Origin: Dryocosmus kuriphilus
Taxonomy: Eukaryota > Arthropoda > Insecta > Hymenoptera > Cynipidae
Assembly: GCA_038277395.1 (NCBI GenBank)
Contig: CM076192.1
Location: 47,123,356-47,187,355 of the forward strand
DNA: 64,000 nucleotides
Direction: 5' to 3'
Position 1 is the stretch's first letter. Each line of letters begins with the position of its first letter. The notes below the pieces were generated by a model. That model saw only the letters and a program-made list of their open reading frames with translations. It searched no databases and was not told the origin of the DNA. Positions 1 to 12,530 of the stretch are shown in pieces. Both the position numbers and the translations under genes were made by a program.

Positions 1-179
1 AATATATATTATTATAGAAGTGTTATGAAACCGAGTGGTTTTCATATAAATTCATCATGAAGTATTCTTTTAAAAAGGAATAAGAATTCCATAACCATCA
101 TTTTGAGCTTCGCGCTTTTCGGCTGTCCCACGACGGTCACATTTTTTTATAAGTAAACTAATTAATAATCTATTTTTTG

Positions 180-2429
180 TTATACAATTCCCATAATATG
201 TGCATTGTAAGTTTTATAGTGCGGGTAGCCATATTTTTTTGATGACACTAGCGCCTCTCCACCCGCAATGGTTGTTTTCATTCCCAATACGTATACCAAC
301 AAAGGCGTAGAAAGTGGCCTATACCTTCCGGCCAACGTAGCAAGTGCTTTGTTGCCGTAATTTGAAATTTGTATTAGAGTATTTAGGATTGACGGACCCC
401 TGTGCACTTGAGTTCGCTTGACCCTTACTCTTGTTATGTTTACTTTGATCATTCTTCTCTTTCTTAACTCCCGACTTGTCATTGCTTTCTTCCGCGTTAT
501 ATGAGAGCGCTGGTAATTGCGGATTGTTATGATTCTGTCGTGTCTGTGTATTACGTAAGAGCTGATTTATTGCAAACAACAATTGATCAGCTGGGTTTTG
601 ATTTCTAAATGCATACTTATTATTACATCTAGGATTTCCATGAGATCTAGCGTTATTTTGGAAACAAGAATTGCTATTATCCTGTCTTTTATTAAAAAGT
701 CTAGGATTTCTATGAGGTAATCTAGGTTGAAACTGTTATCTATTATTTTGATTTCTAGACCTAAACCTTCTTTGTTGATTTTGATAGCTATTTTGGTTAT
801 TTTCTCTATTTTGATTTCCATTTTTGACTTTATCCTGAATATAGTTATTTTCCTTATCTTTAACATTTTTCTGTGCTTTGTTTTCATCTTTGTCTAAAAT
901 GCTTAATTGTTGACCTTTAATTTTAGATTTTGCTAATTCTGTTTCCCATTCGTGACCTAATATTTCTAATTATGTAAAGCTTGAAAAAGAATTTCTTGAA
1001 GCATATACTTTGTATTCAATTCTTAGATTTTCATAGGTCTTTCGTAATTGCCATTCGAGGCTCGGTCGTGGTAGTAATTTCTCAAATAGTTGCTTAGTTT
1101 CCGTTATTAATGTTTGAATATCTTAACCTTTTTTCTGTTTAAAAAATTTTGTTTTATTTTTAATAATTTCCGAGTATCTCTCATTTAGGTAAGCCTCTTT
1201 AAAATCTTCAATAAATTCACTTAAATTTTGCTAGTTTTCCCTACTGATTTGAAACCAAGTTAAAGCTTCTTCCTCGAAGACTGCGTCTAAATTTTCCAGA
1301 ATGTCTAACTCATTAATTTTGTATCCCCTTCTAAATCTCAATAAGCTATTCAAGAAAAAGGTTGGGCTATTTTCTGTGTTATTTCTAAATTTAATTGGCC
1401 AGTTTGACATGATTTGAAATGGTGTCTGAACCATTCCAAACGTAAATAAGGTTGCTGCAACTTCTTGTGCGTTTGTACCTTGGACTCTATCTCTACTTAT
1501 CAAATTTGTCATTTCTGTTCTGTTTTGTGTCCGTGTGGTAGATTGTGGTGCGATTGTTCTCCTTATTATCGATTTTCTCGTTAAGTGTTAAATTTGTTTC
1601 CTCGAAATGCACCGTATTATTTCTGTTTCTACTAATCTGACCCATGTTTTCAAATGTCGAAGCTAGCGTTGTCGCATCTAACATTCTATTAATTTTTTCG
1701 TTTAATCTAATCACTTCTTCTGACAATTCTTTAATTTTCTTTTTATCATTTTCCTGGTCCTCGTGATTAATTAATTCCTGCGCGCCATCCCAAACTCGGC
1801 ATTGTTTTCTATAAACGAGTCTATCTCAAAGGCTTCATTATTAATTGGTTCTGTTTTTTTTTCCTTCTTAAAATCATTTCTTGCAACTTTTCTGATGCTA
1901 ATCTAGCTCTTGCCATTCTTTCTTTCATTTTCTATTCTTCCTTTTTCCTTTCTAAATATGTTTTATCTCTCTAATTTACTTGTTTCGAATTTCTATATCT
2001 CCTTTTCTAATCCTTTTAATTCTTTTTTCATATTTCTAACTTCTATGTCTACCCTACCTACTTCTAATTCTTCGTTAGTTACTGCGTAACATTTTCCGTT
2101 CGGAAATTGCCAATTTCCGAATGTATTATTCGTGTTTGGGGAAAGAAAGTTTATCGGTTACCCGGGTGCATTTGGCGTGTTTGCTGTTTTGCGTAATATT
2201 TGTGTGTTTGTTCTCGTACGCTTCACCGCACCCGTTGCTTCCGACGGTCCCTCCTCCCTCCCCCACCTATTTCTCTAATTATTATTTTTGTAATTTCTAA
2301 CATTTCATTTTTTCTTCCGTCTATAATGTCGTTTTCATTCTCTCTGCCTTTGTTATTTTCCCTACTTACGCTTTGCCAAATTTCTTCCGCTTGGGCATTA
2401 TCCTCTATAATTTCCCTGATTTCTTTCAT
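180..2429 (-). pseudogene. Decayed Ty3/Gypsy-type retrotransposon gag region
   Basis: Minus-strand coding fragments run from about 2429 down to 180 in shifting frames. The best piece (1231-1512) reads like a retrotransposon Gag core, including NSLLRFRRGY and an acidic stretch ending EEEALTWFQISREN, which resembles the ALxWF motif of Gypsy-type Gag proteins. Upstream (1493-1726) is an Asn/Glu-rich helical stretch. Downstream (319-887) is an Asn/Arg/Gln-rich basic tail with scattered Cys where a zinc knuckle would sit. In-frame stops and frameshifts separate all pieces, so it is not functional. No protease or RT is visible before the window edge. Family assignment rests on composition and the Gag motif only; LTR ends were not found. 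Confidence 0.5.
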
Positions 2430-3618
2430 TTCCCTAACTTTTTATTTGCAATTCCAGCCATTTCGTTAACTTTAACCTTACCTGACCTGAGGTTCATTTA
2501 CTTGTCTTTCCTCGATCTAGCTCATCGGTTTTCTACTTAATATGGATACTAGAAAACCACCGCGTTCACTTGTGTGAGCGCTTGGTTTTCTCACGCGGGG
2601 GGACCCGAATTCGCGCCTGAATCTGTAAAGGAGGGGTGGTTACTCAGAGTAATGGTTTAGCTTGACCACGCGTCAAGATTGGCGCGTCAATTTCTCGCGA
2701 AATGACGATACCCTCTAACTTTGCCAATTTTGGCTCTATTTTACTCTAGTCTTTTTGTTTCTTGTTTTAAGCTCTTACCTAATTATTTAACGGATTTCTC
2801 TTCTACTTTATTTATTTTCCTACTGTCTTTTTCTCTGTTAACCATTTCTACTATCCCGATTTCTGAGCTAGAGTTTTTATTTCTTTTCTTTATTTTTAAA
2901 CCCCCCACTTACACCATCGGTTTCCAATTCGTGCAAGGAGTTTTTTATCAGGGTGACTTTTTGATTTTTATTACCAATGGTAGACTTATTTTACTCTTGA
3001 GCCTGACAGCGTCTTAAAGAACATGAAATACCTACCCGCACTTTAGCTACAAATTCGCATATCACTTCAATACATATAAAAATACACAATTAAAAAATCA
3101 AGGCTAATTCAAAATCAAGTCATCGAAAATAAAGCAAATCAACATATATGGTATGACACACCCAACTTCAGACATGAAAAATCTTCTCAGTTCTCCTGAC
3201 TTCCTCTCTCGACTTTTTGGAGGATTATGAATTTGGGAATTTGTGGGATTTTTGTTGGGTGCCTAGTTGATAGGATTCGCAAAATAGAGGATGGGTTATG
3301 GATTTGGCACGTCGAGAGAGCTGGGTAAAGTCAAGAAGAAATGCGTTATGTACAATAAAGGACTTGTTTATTCATAACTGACAAGGAGAACGTGTAGCGA
3401 GCTTCGGGGACCTGCTCACTAGGGTGGGCCGAATTTCACGAAAGTTTCCGAATCGAATCGTAATAGCGCGGAAAAGTTGCTACTCGTCACCCTGATCAAA
3501 ATGAATTTTTTTTTTTTTTAACCGGACCATATCTTCCGGTCGCACATCTCGTTCAAAGTTTCAAAAAATCATTAAAAATTCAACACATTTTGGGATTTTT
3601 TCTTAGTAAGTTATAGTG
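2430..3618. other. Non-coding stretch, no gene seen
   Basis: AT-rich DNA with stop codons in all frames. The part nearest the gag remnant (2430-3050) could be the leader or LTR of that minus-strand retroelement, but I could not find a paired LTR or a convincing primer-binding site. Confidence 0.4.
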
Positions 3619-3787
3619 ATCGGATTTCGTTCAAAATCGGTATGTGACCTCTTCTAAATGTCCTTTGACTAAGAAAAACATTCCCCTTCCCCTCCCGCTC
3701 TCCTGTGAGGGTGGAGGGAGGGGGTCAAATATCATAAAAAAGAGCCATTTTACGGTCGTTGTTTTCCTCGTGTGAAGTGTGCTGGTG
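3619..3787 (+). repeat. Left terminal inverted repeat
   Basis: Matches the reverse complement of 6590-6754 with scattered mismatches and small indels. The short minus-strand reading frame overlapping it (3631-3921) is a by-product of the repeat. Confidence 0.75.
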
Positions 3788-4156
3788 CGGTTGACTGAGC
3801 CGTTAAAAGCTTTAAAATATATCATATTTAGGACAGTCTTACGTAAATGTACATAAGCCGCAATATTATGGGAGGGGAAGGAGGAGGGGGGGGGCCTCAG
3901 CGAGGGTTGGCAAATGGCCAAGCTGGGTGGGCGTCAGACGGTTCTAGGAATTCCCCTTAGGGAAAGTACCCATACTACGTGACGCGTTTTTCTTTTGTTT
4001 ATATCGCTGTATCCTCTTTAACTTCATAGATATTTTATTCTCATCTTTTTTCGAACAAAAGAAAAACGCGGCACGTGTCGAAAGCGAGCGAGGCTGTTTT
4101 CTCGAGGGGTGACGGAGACGAGTCGCATTTTAGTGTTGATTAGAAAAGTAGTTTGA

Positions 4157-6461
4157 TTGACAATGACGTCGAGGACGTTTGGTCAAAAATTTAATTGTCC
4201 TTTATTTGGACCGCCTAAAAGTCTGAACAAACAGATTCTTCCTTCACAGGCTGATGTTTTGCTACACTGCCAGCATGTTCGATATTCTTTAGCCCTGGCT
4301 TCGGCCAGTCCAAAACAGGATGTCAGCTTCTCTGCAGTAGCTAATGTCGTTGCTGATGATATAGAGTCCATTTACACTAAGGCAACTTTGCCAAGGGTCT
4401 CTCGCTCGAGAATTATACAACTTATCAAAACTCTTCACGATAAGTATTACTACATCCGTAAATAGTTAGACAGGGACAAAAAATACCTGGAAAAACAGAA
4501 GGAGTACACACAATACATTTCTGACTGTCAAAAAACTTTATTTGACGTATGTTCCTGCAAGTGCAAAATGTACCTTCAGTGTGATTGCAACAGAACAATA
4601 GATAAATGTACCTGTGATCAGCCGGTTGCAATCGACTGTTCTTGCCCTGTCAACAGGAAAGTTTCTGTGATAGAGAGAACATTTCTTTACGCACAGCGGC
4701 ATCACAGAATTGGCAAGATAGGAACACTTGACCAAAAGGTGAGTGAAAAGATTAAAAAGAGGCTGGCAAGGAAAGCAAAACAAATAAGACAAGTGGGTGC
4801 TAGTTCTTCTAAGACTACAGCCAACATTACCTCAGATTCTGAAACAGAAGAGACAGGTAAAGTTCACGGAAAAAAGGACACAGAGTTTCATATTAACTTC
4901 AAATCACCCTCTGGGACTCAAATGAGAACAGTGCTTGCCAATACTGCTCTTGCTGGCGACAGGTACGGTGTATCAGACAGGGCAACGGCAGCTATCGCCT
5001 CCAGTATTCTCTCCGACTTGGGCTTAATATCTGAAACAAACAAATCACAGGTTATTGACAAAAACAAAATAAGACGGGCGAAGTCTCTAGTTCGGAGTAA
5101 CTTAAGGAATGAGCAGTTAGAGAAAGCTGACGTACATCCTAGAGGCCTATACTTCGATGGGCGCTCAGATGACACTCTTGTAATTGAGACGAAAAACTTT
5201 AAAAAGTATAGGAAGCTCACGAAAGAGGAGCACATTTCAGTAATTGAGGAACCAGGCTCCGTCTATCTCTTTCACACTGTATCCATTTCAAAAACTGCCA
5301 AGGATATTGCCTCTAGTATCCTTGATGAAGCTAATGCTAAAGGTATCGACCAATCGGACGTTCGCATCGTTGGAAGTGACGGTACGAATACTAATACTGG
5401 CTGGAAAGGCGGTGTCATTAGAATTTTAGAGTTATCCCTTAAACGATCTCTTCAGTGGTCTGTTTGCCTTCTACACTTCAATGAACTACCTTTGAGACAC
5501 TTAGTTGAAAAACTGGATGGCAAATCTGAGGGACCAAGAAGCTTTTCAGGAACTATTGGCAAGACTCTAAAACATTGCGAAAAAATGCCTGTGGTATCCT
5601 TCCAGAAAATTGAGTGCAATCTTCCTGAAATCGACACCAAAATTCTTAGTAAAGACCAACAGTACTTGTTTGAGATATGTCAAGCTATCAGCTCTGGCAC
5701 CTGTCATCCAGATCTTGCAAATCGTGAACCAGGGCCTCTAAATCACTCTCGTTGGTTGACTGCTGCCAATAGGTATCTTCGACTCTTCATATCTTCTAAA
5801 AAACCTTCAGCAGAGCTAATCCACGTTAGAACTTTCATACTGAAAGTTTATGCACCATTGTGGTTCACTATAAAAACAAACCCACTTCTTGAAGATGGAC
5901 CTAAACATTTGTATAACGCAATTCAGCTGTCTGTCAAGGTACTTACCAGAACATCTCAGGCGTGTTGTTGATACTGTCATCCAAACCAATGGATATTTTG
6001 CCCATCCAGAAAATCTGCTGGTTGCAATGATCACAGATCCTCGACATGGTATCAAAGAACTTGGGTGGAGACATATCCTGAAAGCAAAACTGACAGATAA
6101 CCACAAAACTATAAGACAATTCAAAGTACCACAAATTAATTTCAAAGCTACAGACTACACGGAAATGATTGAATGGAGTGCAGTTAAACTTACCTGTCCT
6201 CCTATTCTCCCTGAGGAGTACGATGAAGATTGCATTAGTGAATTCATTGCCAAGAAAGAATTCCCTACATTACCACCAGAAACATTCCCCTTTCCAAACC
6301 ACACACAGGCAGTAGAGAGAACTGTGAAAGCAGCCACAGAGGCAGCTGCCGCAGTTTGTGGTGCGGAGAACAGGGTTGGTTTCATCCGATCGAAGCTAAA
6401 GTCTAGACAATTAATGTCGACTTTCACAACTAAGGCTGACTTTAATACATTAAGTTTTTAA
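4157..6461 (+). pseudogene. RNase-H-like DNA transposase, one stop and one frameshift
   Basis: A single frame runs from about 4163 (ATG) to 5971 with one in-frame TAG at 4463-4465, then continues in the +1 frame from about 5940 to a TAA at 6461. The N-terminal third has a Cys-rich cluster (CSCKCKMYLQCDCNRT at about residues 133-150), probably metal-binding. The centre has YFDGRSDDT, then GSDGTNTNTGWKGG, then CLLHFNELPLRH and NHSRWL. A first acidic residue, a second acidic residue followed by small polar residues, a CxxH and a later RW resemble the layout of hAT/P-type transposases with an RNase H fold. I do not recognise the exact family. With only two lesions it is a fairly recent copy. The inverted repeats place it inside its own element. 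Confidence 0.65.
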
Positions 6462-6589
6462 GTACCATGCCCAAGTTATGGTTGGTTGGTTGGGTAGGGC
6501 TTGGGTGGAACTCATAGTGCAGCCACCTTCACGTGGTGAGTTCTGAGTCGCTCTCATAAGCAAAAAAGTTTCTAAGAGCGGGCGAAGAG

Positions 6590-6754
6590 CTGCACACTTC
6601 ACACGAGGAAAACAACGACCGCAAATGGCTCTCTTTTACGATATTTTCCCCCCTCCCTCCACCCTCACAGGAGAGGGTAATGGGGAGGGGAATGTTTTTC
6701 TTAGTTAAAGGACATTTAGAAGAGGTCACATACCGATTTTGAACGAAATCCGAT
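6590..6754 (-). repeat. Right terminal inverted repeat
   Basis: Reverse complement of 3619-3787. It ends where the GAAATC-type degenerate repeat field begins, suggesting insertion at the edge of that field. Confidence 0.75.
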
Positions 6755-7371
6755 TCTTTAAAATTCCTTGAAATCTTTGAAAATCCGCCAATATATTTTG
6801 AAATCCCTCGAAATCTTTTAAATCCCTTAAAAACATTTCTAATCTTTTAAAATAAATTAGATTTGCTCAAATATGTTAAAATTGTTTAAATTATTTATAT
6901 CCCTTTAAATTGTTGAAATCCACAAAAATAATCATAGAATTACAAGAAATTATAACAATTTACAAGGCTTTCAAAGAATTTTGAAATGTTTCCTAAGATT
7001 TCAAGGGATTTTGAGAAATTTTAGCGGAATTCTAGAGAACTGTAGGGAATAAATGTTTAGTTATAAATGTTAAGGAATTTAAAAGGTTTCAAAATTTTTT
7101 CAAGGTTTTAAATTATTTTAAAAGATTCCAAAGAATTTCAAGAGATTTCAACATTTTCAAGGGATTTCACGAATTTCTGCAAAGCTTTAGAGAATAAATT
7201 CCTTGCAATGTTTCGAATATCCTGATATTATTTTGAATCTTTTAAGTAACTTAAATTCTTTAAGATCAATTGAAACTTCTTTAAATTTTTTATATCTCGA
7301 GAAATTGTTGAAATCCGAAGAAACTCTTTGAGGTCCTGCGCAATTACTTAACTCTTGTTAATTACTTTGGG
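6755..7371. repeat. Degenerate GAAATC/CTTTGAAAT repeat field, left part
   Basis: Dozens of imperfect, irregularly spaced copies of words like TTGAAATC and CTTTAAATCC. The same repeat resumes at 9959. The Merlin element's 8-bp target duplication shows the two parts were once continuous. There is no coding potential. Confidence 0.75.
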
Positions 7372-7689
7372 GTGCAATTCCGAATAGCTGAATTTTCCGA
7401 TTTTATTGAAAATTCGTGTGCTCATGTATTTTGACGCCCTCATTACAAATATGATAGTGAAAATTGGCGAATAGGCGATTTTCTTGGTGTAAACCATAAA
7501 AAAACTCCAAAAAATCATGTTTTTTGCGTTTATCTCAGTAAATACGCAGAATTTCGAAAAATGTTTTAAATAAAAGTTTTAGTTAGCATAAAAGTAAATC
7601 TTTCTTGTAGAATACACTTTTTGCCTAAAACCATTATTTTTTTAGAAAAAGAGGATTGCGTTGGAAAAACGAGAAAAAGATGAAGAAAG

Positions 7690-7960
7690 TTACGGAAATG
7701 CGTTCGGTCACGCTCGTCCCCATTTTCCAAGGTTAAGGGGGGGGGGGAGGTACGCATTCACGGAATATTTATGAAAATACGTTCAATCACGATCGTTCCT
7801 CTTTCCAAGTGTGTGTGGGGGGGGGGGGGGGGGGGGGGTGTTGGCTACGCATTCACTGACTAGTTACGAAAATATTTCAATCACGATCGTTCCCCTTTCC
7901 AAGAGGGGGGGGGGGGGCTACACGTTCACTGACTAGTTGCGGAAATACGTGGGGGCGGAA
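7690..7960. repeat. Three ~85-bp repeats with long G-runs inside Merlin
   Basis: The unit holds GGAAATACGTTCAATCACGA, then TCGTTCCCCTTTCCAAG and a run of G (up to 22 at about 7817-7838), then a GCATTCACTGACTAG segment. It repeats about three times. The G-runs are probable slippage products. Confidence 0.7.
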
Positions 7961-8231
7961 AGGCACCCCTGTGATTGATCACAGGTATAATGTTGTTTAT
8001 CCACCTACCTGTACAATAGATCTTAGTTTTTGCAATGTATCTCCATTGATTTCGGCTTGGCACCTACTCAGGCTCTTCACCGCAGGAAGGTTGGAGTATT
8101 TTGAAGAGCATCTTTTTTTTTATATTTTGTAATATTTTTAATTAATTTTTTTTTTTGGATTTTTAAAAATTTTATTATTACGAAATATATTTGCATTTAC
8201 TTCAATTGAGAATGCTGATTATAATCAGTGG

Positions 8232-9048
8232 CCAGGGTAGCATACTTTAATATTTGCAATTAGTTCTTTAAATGGATCAGCATCTATTTTCTTTAGCCAT
8301 CGCCACCACAGAAATTCGCAGAGGTGATCTGCAAGATTGCTCTTGTGCACTCTTCCTCGTGAGAGGAATCGTTGCATCCACCGTCAAGATGACTCGATGG
8401 TTTGAGTGTGTGCTCCGGTAACGTTATTCACAAACTCCTCGAAATGATTAACACTTTGGTGAACAAATCCATGATCTTCGAGACTCATATAGACCTTCCA
8501 ACAATCGGTGTGAATCTCGGTCCCTTCTGCTACATGCTTTTTTATTAATCTGATTCGAGTAGCCTGATCTCTCTTGTTATCGGGACAGACTTCCAACCGA
8601 TAGTTGTAAGGATGACCTCTGTGAATCAATCCGAGGATCCATGATCCTTCCACTACACGTCCTCGCTCGTATTTTCGACGCCCCATCTTGCACTCATCTA
8701 TTTCAACTACTTCGCCGACACCTCCAATGCAACCTTCCTCTTCGAAGTGACTTTCAAGAGCAACCATACAGATCTCCCTACAAAAGGAGAAGCGGTCTGC
8801 AAAAGTTTCTCGCGAAATCGACTGACCTTCGACAATGCTACTTTCCGGTTGTTTTGTTCGAAATTGAAGCCTACAGCGAAACAATAAGAAATAAGCATAC
8901 ATACCGCTGCGGAAATGTGACACCTCTCAAACCACGTATTTTCCGCAACGGTATTTGTGTGACGATACTTACCTGTTTTATAACACAAGAACTGACCGCA
9001 AGTCATTTCAAACTCTAAAAGAGTCATTTTTTTCTTGTATTTTAGCAA
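8232..9048 (-). pseudogene. Merlin (ISXO2-like) transposase, broken
   Basis: The N-terminal part (about 9048-8850) has a degenerate Cys region followed by NTWFERCHISAAVCML, matching the TWF...LS segment that precedes the catalytic domain in ISXO2-like proteins. After a frameshift near 8850 the catalytic part follows: VVEIDECKMGRRKYERGR, then EIHTDCWKVYMSLEDHGFVH, then a VNHFEEF...GAHTQTIESS block. These carry the expected two Asp and a late Glu of the DDE core. A TGA at 8384-8386 sits where homologues have Trp in the conserved ES.W...R motif. The frame then continues to a natural-looking stop near 8232. One frameshift plus one nonsense codon make it inactive. Confidence 0.85.
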
Positions 9049-9282
9049 ATCTGTTCAGTTGGAATGAGTTGAATTTATCTCAATCACTAAAGTGTTTTTT
9101 CTTTTCTTTAAAGAATCATACTCAGACTGAAAATATTATATTTTTCATCCATGTTGGTTAGAACTCGAGAGAAGAAAACTTCGAAAATAATGAATGCACG
9201 CATGAAACACACGCCTGTTAGGACTAGGAGCGCGGACGGTAAAGAAAGTCCTGTCGCTTATTGCACTAAAATTTGTTAAATT

Positions 9283-9850
9283 TAATCAGATGTGTCTCTA
9301 ATTTTCTCGAAAACTATCACTCGTATGAAAAAATTTTTAAAACAAAAATATGTATCTCGATAAGATTCACAACTTTTGTTTAAAATATTTTGCAAAATTT
9401 TGCGTATTGACTAATCTAAACGCAAAAAACCTTGATTTTGAAGGGGGTTTTTCCGTGATAATCGATGTATCACTAATTTTCGCGAAAACTATTACTTGTA
9501 GATAAAAATTTTACAGACAGAATATGTGTAGCTCGATTAGATGTATGACTTTTGTTTCAAATATTTGATAATATTGTGAGTATTGGTTTAGATAAACGCA
9601 AAAAACATGACCGAACGCATTTCCGTAACTTTCTTCGTCTTTTTTTTGTTTTTCCAACGCAATCCTCTTTTTATCGAAAAATAATGGTTTTAGGCAAAAA
9701 GTGTATTCTACAAAAAAGATGTATTTTTATACTACCTAAAACTTTTGTTGAAAATATTTTTCGAAATTTTTCGTATTTACTGAGATAAACGGAAGAAATT
9801 TGATTTTTATGGCGTTTTTTATGGTTTTCATCATGAAAATCGCCTAGTCG
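9283..9850. repeat. ~155-bp tandem repeats in Merlin right arm
   Basis: Three diverged units share CTTTTGTTTAAAATATTTTG, a cgtattgactaa/tatttactgag segment and an AAACGCAAAAAA segment, each followed by a TTGATTTT...GTTTTT block. The last unit merges with the terminal inverted repeat, suggesting the arm grew by internal duplication. Confidence 0.6.
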
Positions 9851-9958
9851 CCAATTTTCACTATCATATTCGAAATCAGCCCGTCAAAATACATAAGTGT
9901 ACGAAGTTTCATTAAAATCAGAATCTTCAGAGCTATTCGGAACTTTATCCTTACTTTG

Positions 9959-11340
9959 AAATTCCTTTATATTTTTTAAATTCTTTGAAATTTTCGGTAT
10001 CTTTTAAAATAACTTAAATTCATTCAAAAATTTTTTAATTTCTTAAGTTTTTCACATCACTTGAAATTTTTGGAATCCCCTAAAATCCCTTAAGGTCTTG
10101 GCAACTTTTAACAGTCCCTTAAAATTTTTTAAACTCATGAAGCCTTTAAAATACTTGTAGGACCTATAAAATTCCTTGAATCTTGTGAAATTCTTTCAAA
10201 ATAACTTAAAATCTTCAAAATCGTTGAAATTCGTAGAAATCCTTTGAAATCAAATTGAAGTTATTCCTTATAGCTTGCGAGAAATCCATTCAAAAGCTCT
10301 AAGATCCCTTTAAATCTTTATAACACTTTGAAAATTTTTAAATCTCCTAAAAATTTTTAAATACTTGAAGGTTCTATAATATCCCACAAATCTTGTGAAA
10401 ATTTTTGGAAGTGAATTAAAATCCTTAAAAATTTAGGAAATTTTTTACTTCCATTTATTATCTCTAGAAATCACCGAAATTTGTAGAAATCCTTCGAAAT
10501 AAAATTTCATTTATTCCTTAAAGTTCGTTACTAGTTTTTTGAAATCTGTTCAAATCTCCTGAAATCTTTGGATTTCGTTAAAATTGATTGAAACATGAAT
10601 AAATCATTTGAAATTTATTGAAATCTTTTAAGATTCTTAGGATTGTTTTAAAATAACTTCAAGTCTTTAAAATTATGTATTTTTAAATTTTTGTAAATCT
10701 TAAAAATCTAATGAAATAAGGAGAAATATTTCAAATTCCTTGCACTGTTTGAAATCCTTGTAGCTTCAATAAGATCCTTCAATTCTTGTGATATTTCTTG
10801 GAATAATCTAAAATCCCATCAAATCTTTGGATATACTTAAAAATTCTTTGAAATCTGTTGAAATTGTTTAAATTTCTTGAAATTCTTTGAAATCTTTTCA
10901 AATAACTTAAAGTATTTTTAATACTTTGAAATCCCGTACAATTTTCCACAAACCGGTAAGATTCATGGAAGTTCTTCGAAATCTCTTGGAATTCCTAAAG
11001 ATTTTCTGAAATGCTTGTAGGTCTTTCCAATCCTCTAGAACCTTTCAAATATTTCGCAATCTTAAGAAATTCCTTGGAATTCGTAGAAATACTTTTAAAT
11101 CTCTTAAAGACTTTTGGAATCCCTTAAGATTACTGGAAACGTTTCAAAATCGTTTGAAACCCTGTGAAATTTTTATGAAATCTGAGGATATCGTTCAAAA
11201 TCCGGGAAGGTTCTCTGGAATTCCACGAAATTCGTTGAAATCCTTGGGTATATTTGAAGCCATTTTTAATCCTATAAATTATTTAAAATCTAGGATATCC
11301 TGTAAGATCACTTGAAATACAGTTTTCATATAATGATTTT
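9959..11340. repeat. Degenerate GAAATC/CTTTGAAAT repeat field, right part
   Basis: Continuation of the field at 6755-7371, about 1.4 kb of imperfect words such as CTTTGAAATC, CCTTGAAAT and AAATCTTT. No open frame and no stable unit length by eye. Confidence 0.75.
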
Positions 11341-11539
11341 TCTAGAATCGCGAAAAATTGATAAGAAACTCATTATAGGAAAATACAACAACGCCTCAGT
11401 ACGTAAGAGATCAAGTGTCCTAATTGCGCAAAAGTGGATTTGAGTCTCTTCTCCAGCAAGAGGAAGAGCAACAACCCCCGGCGAACAGACCACCCGTTCT
11501 TGCAATATAATCTTTTCAGGTAGCTGAAAATGACAGTTT

Positions 11540-12530
11540 GAGAAATAGAGGAATTAAAATCCATCAAAGAAGAATCCTCAGGATGGAAAAGTTAGTGGAA
11601 GCAGACAATTCTCTCTCTAATCTAAACCCCAAAGATGTAAATCTCTGGGCTGTAAACTGTGCAGTTTACGATAAGGCGGTGTCTATGCTTCGTGCCTAAA
11701 GAAGACATGATACTTCTGAGCGTGTAAACACGACTCGCAGGTGTATTCTACAGCTTCAGGCTATAATTGAGATGGCGAGACGGCATGCATCGCATGTTCA
11801 GTCTGTGATCGCATACATAACATTAAACAAAAGGTTGACACCAAAAGTTAGTGCACTTGCTCAAACTTTGAGGAGAACTTATAACACACTGAACAAGTGC
11901 AAGCTACTGACCATCAAGCAGCATTGGACGCAAAAGATAACAGCTCTTGTAACAGCAAAGTAGCTGCTTGAACAGCGGGTTAAGAGGATACAGCAAAATT
12001 CCATCTTTGCTACTCGTCCTTCCCACGAGTTTAAAAATGATTTAAGCGCCGTCAAAAAACCGCCCAATCGAGAACAGATCGAGGTCTTCTGGAAGGAGGT
12101 ATATGAAGACAAGTTTTGTATGATCCAGCGCAGGAGATTCCGCCAATTACTGTGGAAGAAGTGAAAAAAGTAGTTGCTAGAACTAAGAACTTTTCAGCGT
12201 CGGGTCCAGATAAAATTAACAACTTTTGGTGGGAGAAATTTTCTTCCACTCACAAATATCTGCAAGGAATTTGATTCTACGAAACACGAGCTGACAATCA
12301 AGCTCCTTGCGTGCCTCATGGTACATCCAAGCATATTGAGGTGCATAAGGGAGCTGATGCTTTTGTGTCGTACGAGGTTTGTTGTAAAAACTGATAAAAA
12401 ACAGGTGACCACAAAATGTGTCACCTACAGGAGAGAATAGTCTTTCAGGGGGACTCTCTCAGCCCGCTTCTCTTCTACATCTCCCTCTTGCCCCTAGCCA
12501 TTGTGCTCCGGGAAAATCGCTGTGGACATA
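11540..12530 (+). pseudogene. RLE-type LINE, N-terminal and first RT segments
   Basis: Broken frames read as the N-terminal part of a non-LTR retrotransposon ORF. Seen in order: a helical N-terminal domain (NDSLRNRGIKIHQ...); a segment with FWKEVYED; RT motif FSASGPDKINNFWWEKF at about 12195-12245; and the RT box FQGDSLSPLLF at about 12446-12480. Several stops and frame changes occur. The frame is cut at 12530 by a mariner element and resumes at 13721. The RT box and the C-terminal zinc knuckle plus restriction-like endonuclease place it in the R2/R4-type group, not the APE-type LINEs. Confidence 0.7.

Larger units (their letters stand above)
3619..6754 (+). mobile_element. DNA transposon with ~165 bp terminal inverted repeats
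   Basis: The segment starting at 3619 (ATCGGATTTCGTTCAAAATC) recurs in reverse complement ending at 6754. Similarity covers about 165 bp on each side (3619-3787 and 6590-6754), including a G/C-rich block and the sequence GTCGTTGTTTTCCTCGTGTG. Between the arms lies one broken transposase-like reading frame. No matching target duplication was found directly outside the arms, so the outermost bases may be decayed or the termini may lie slightly further out. The superfamily is uncertain. Confidence 0.75.
7380..9950 (-). mobile_element. Complete Merlin-family transposon with 8-bp target duplication
   Basis: Arms of about 340-370 bp at each end are inverted copies (7380-7730 against 9600-9950). 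The left terminus is GGGTGCAATTCCGAATAGCT and the right, read inward, is GGATAAAGTTCCGAATAGCT. Both are flanked by TTACTTTG (7372-7379 and 9951-9958), an 8-bp target duplication typical of Merlin. The minus strand between the arms encodes an ISXO2/IS1016-like DDE transposase, which defines Merlin. The element is 2571 bp and split a GAAATC-type repeat field. Confidence 0.9.

Noticed and set aside
3631..3921. 96-codon minus-strand ORF
   Set aside because: Lies over the inverted repeat of the transposon; the mirrored copy at 6529-6729 has a different frame length.
6755..11340. CRISPR-like or satellite array
   Set aside because: The repeat words vary in length and spacing, with no constant unit and no spacers; eukaryotic context.
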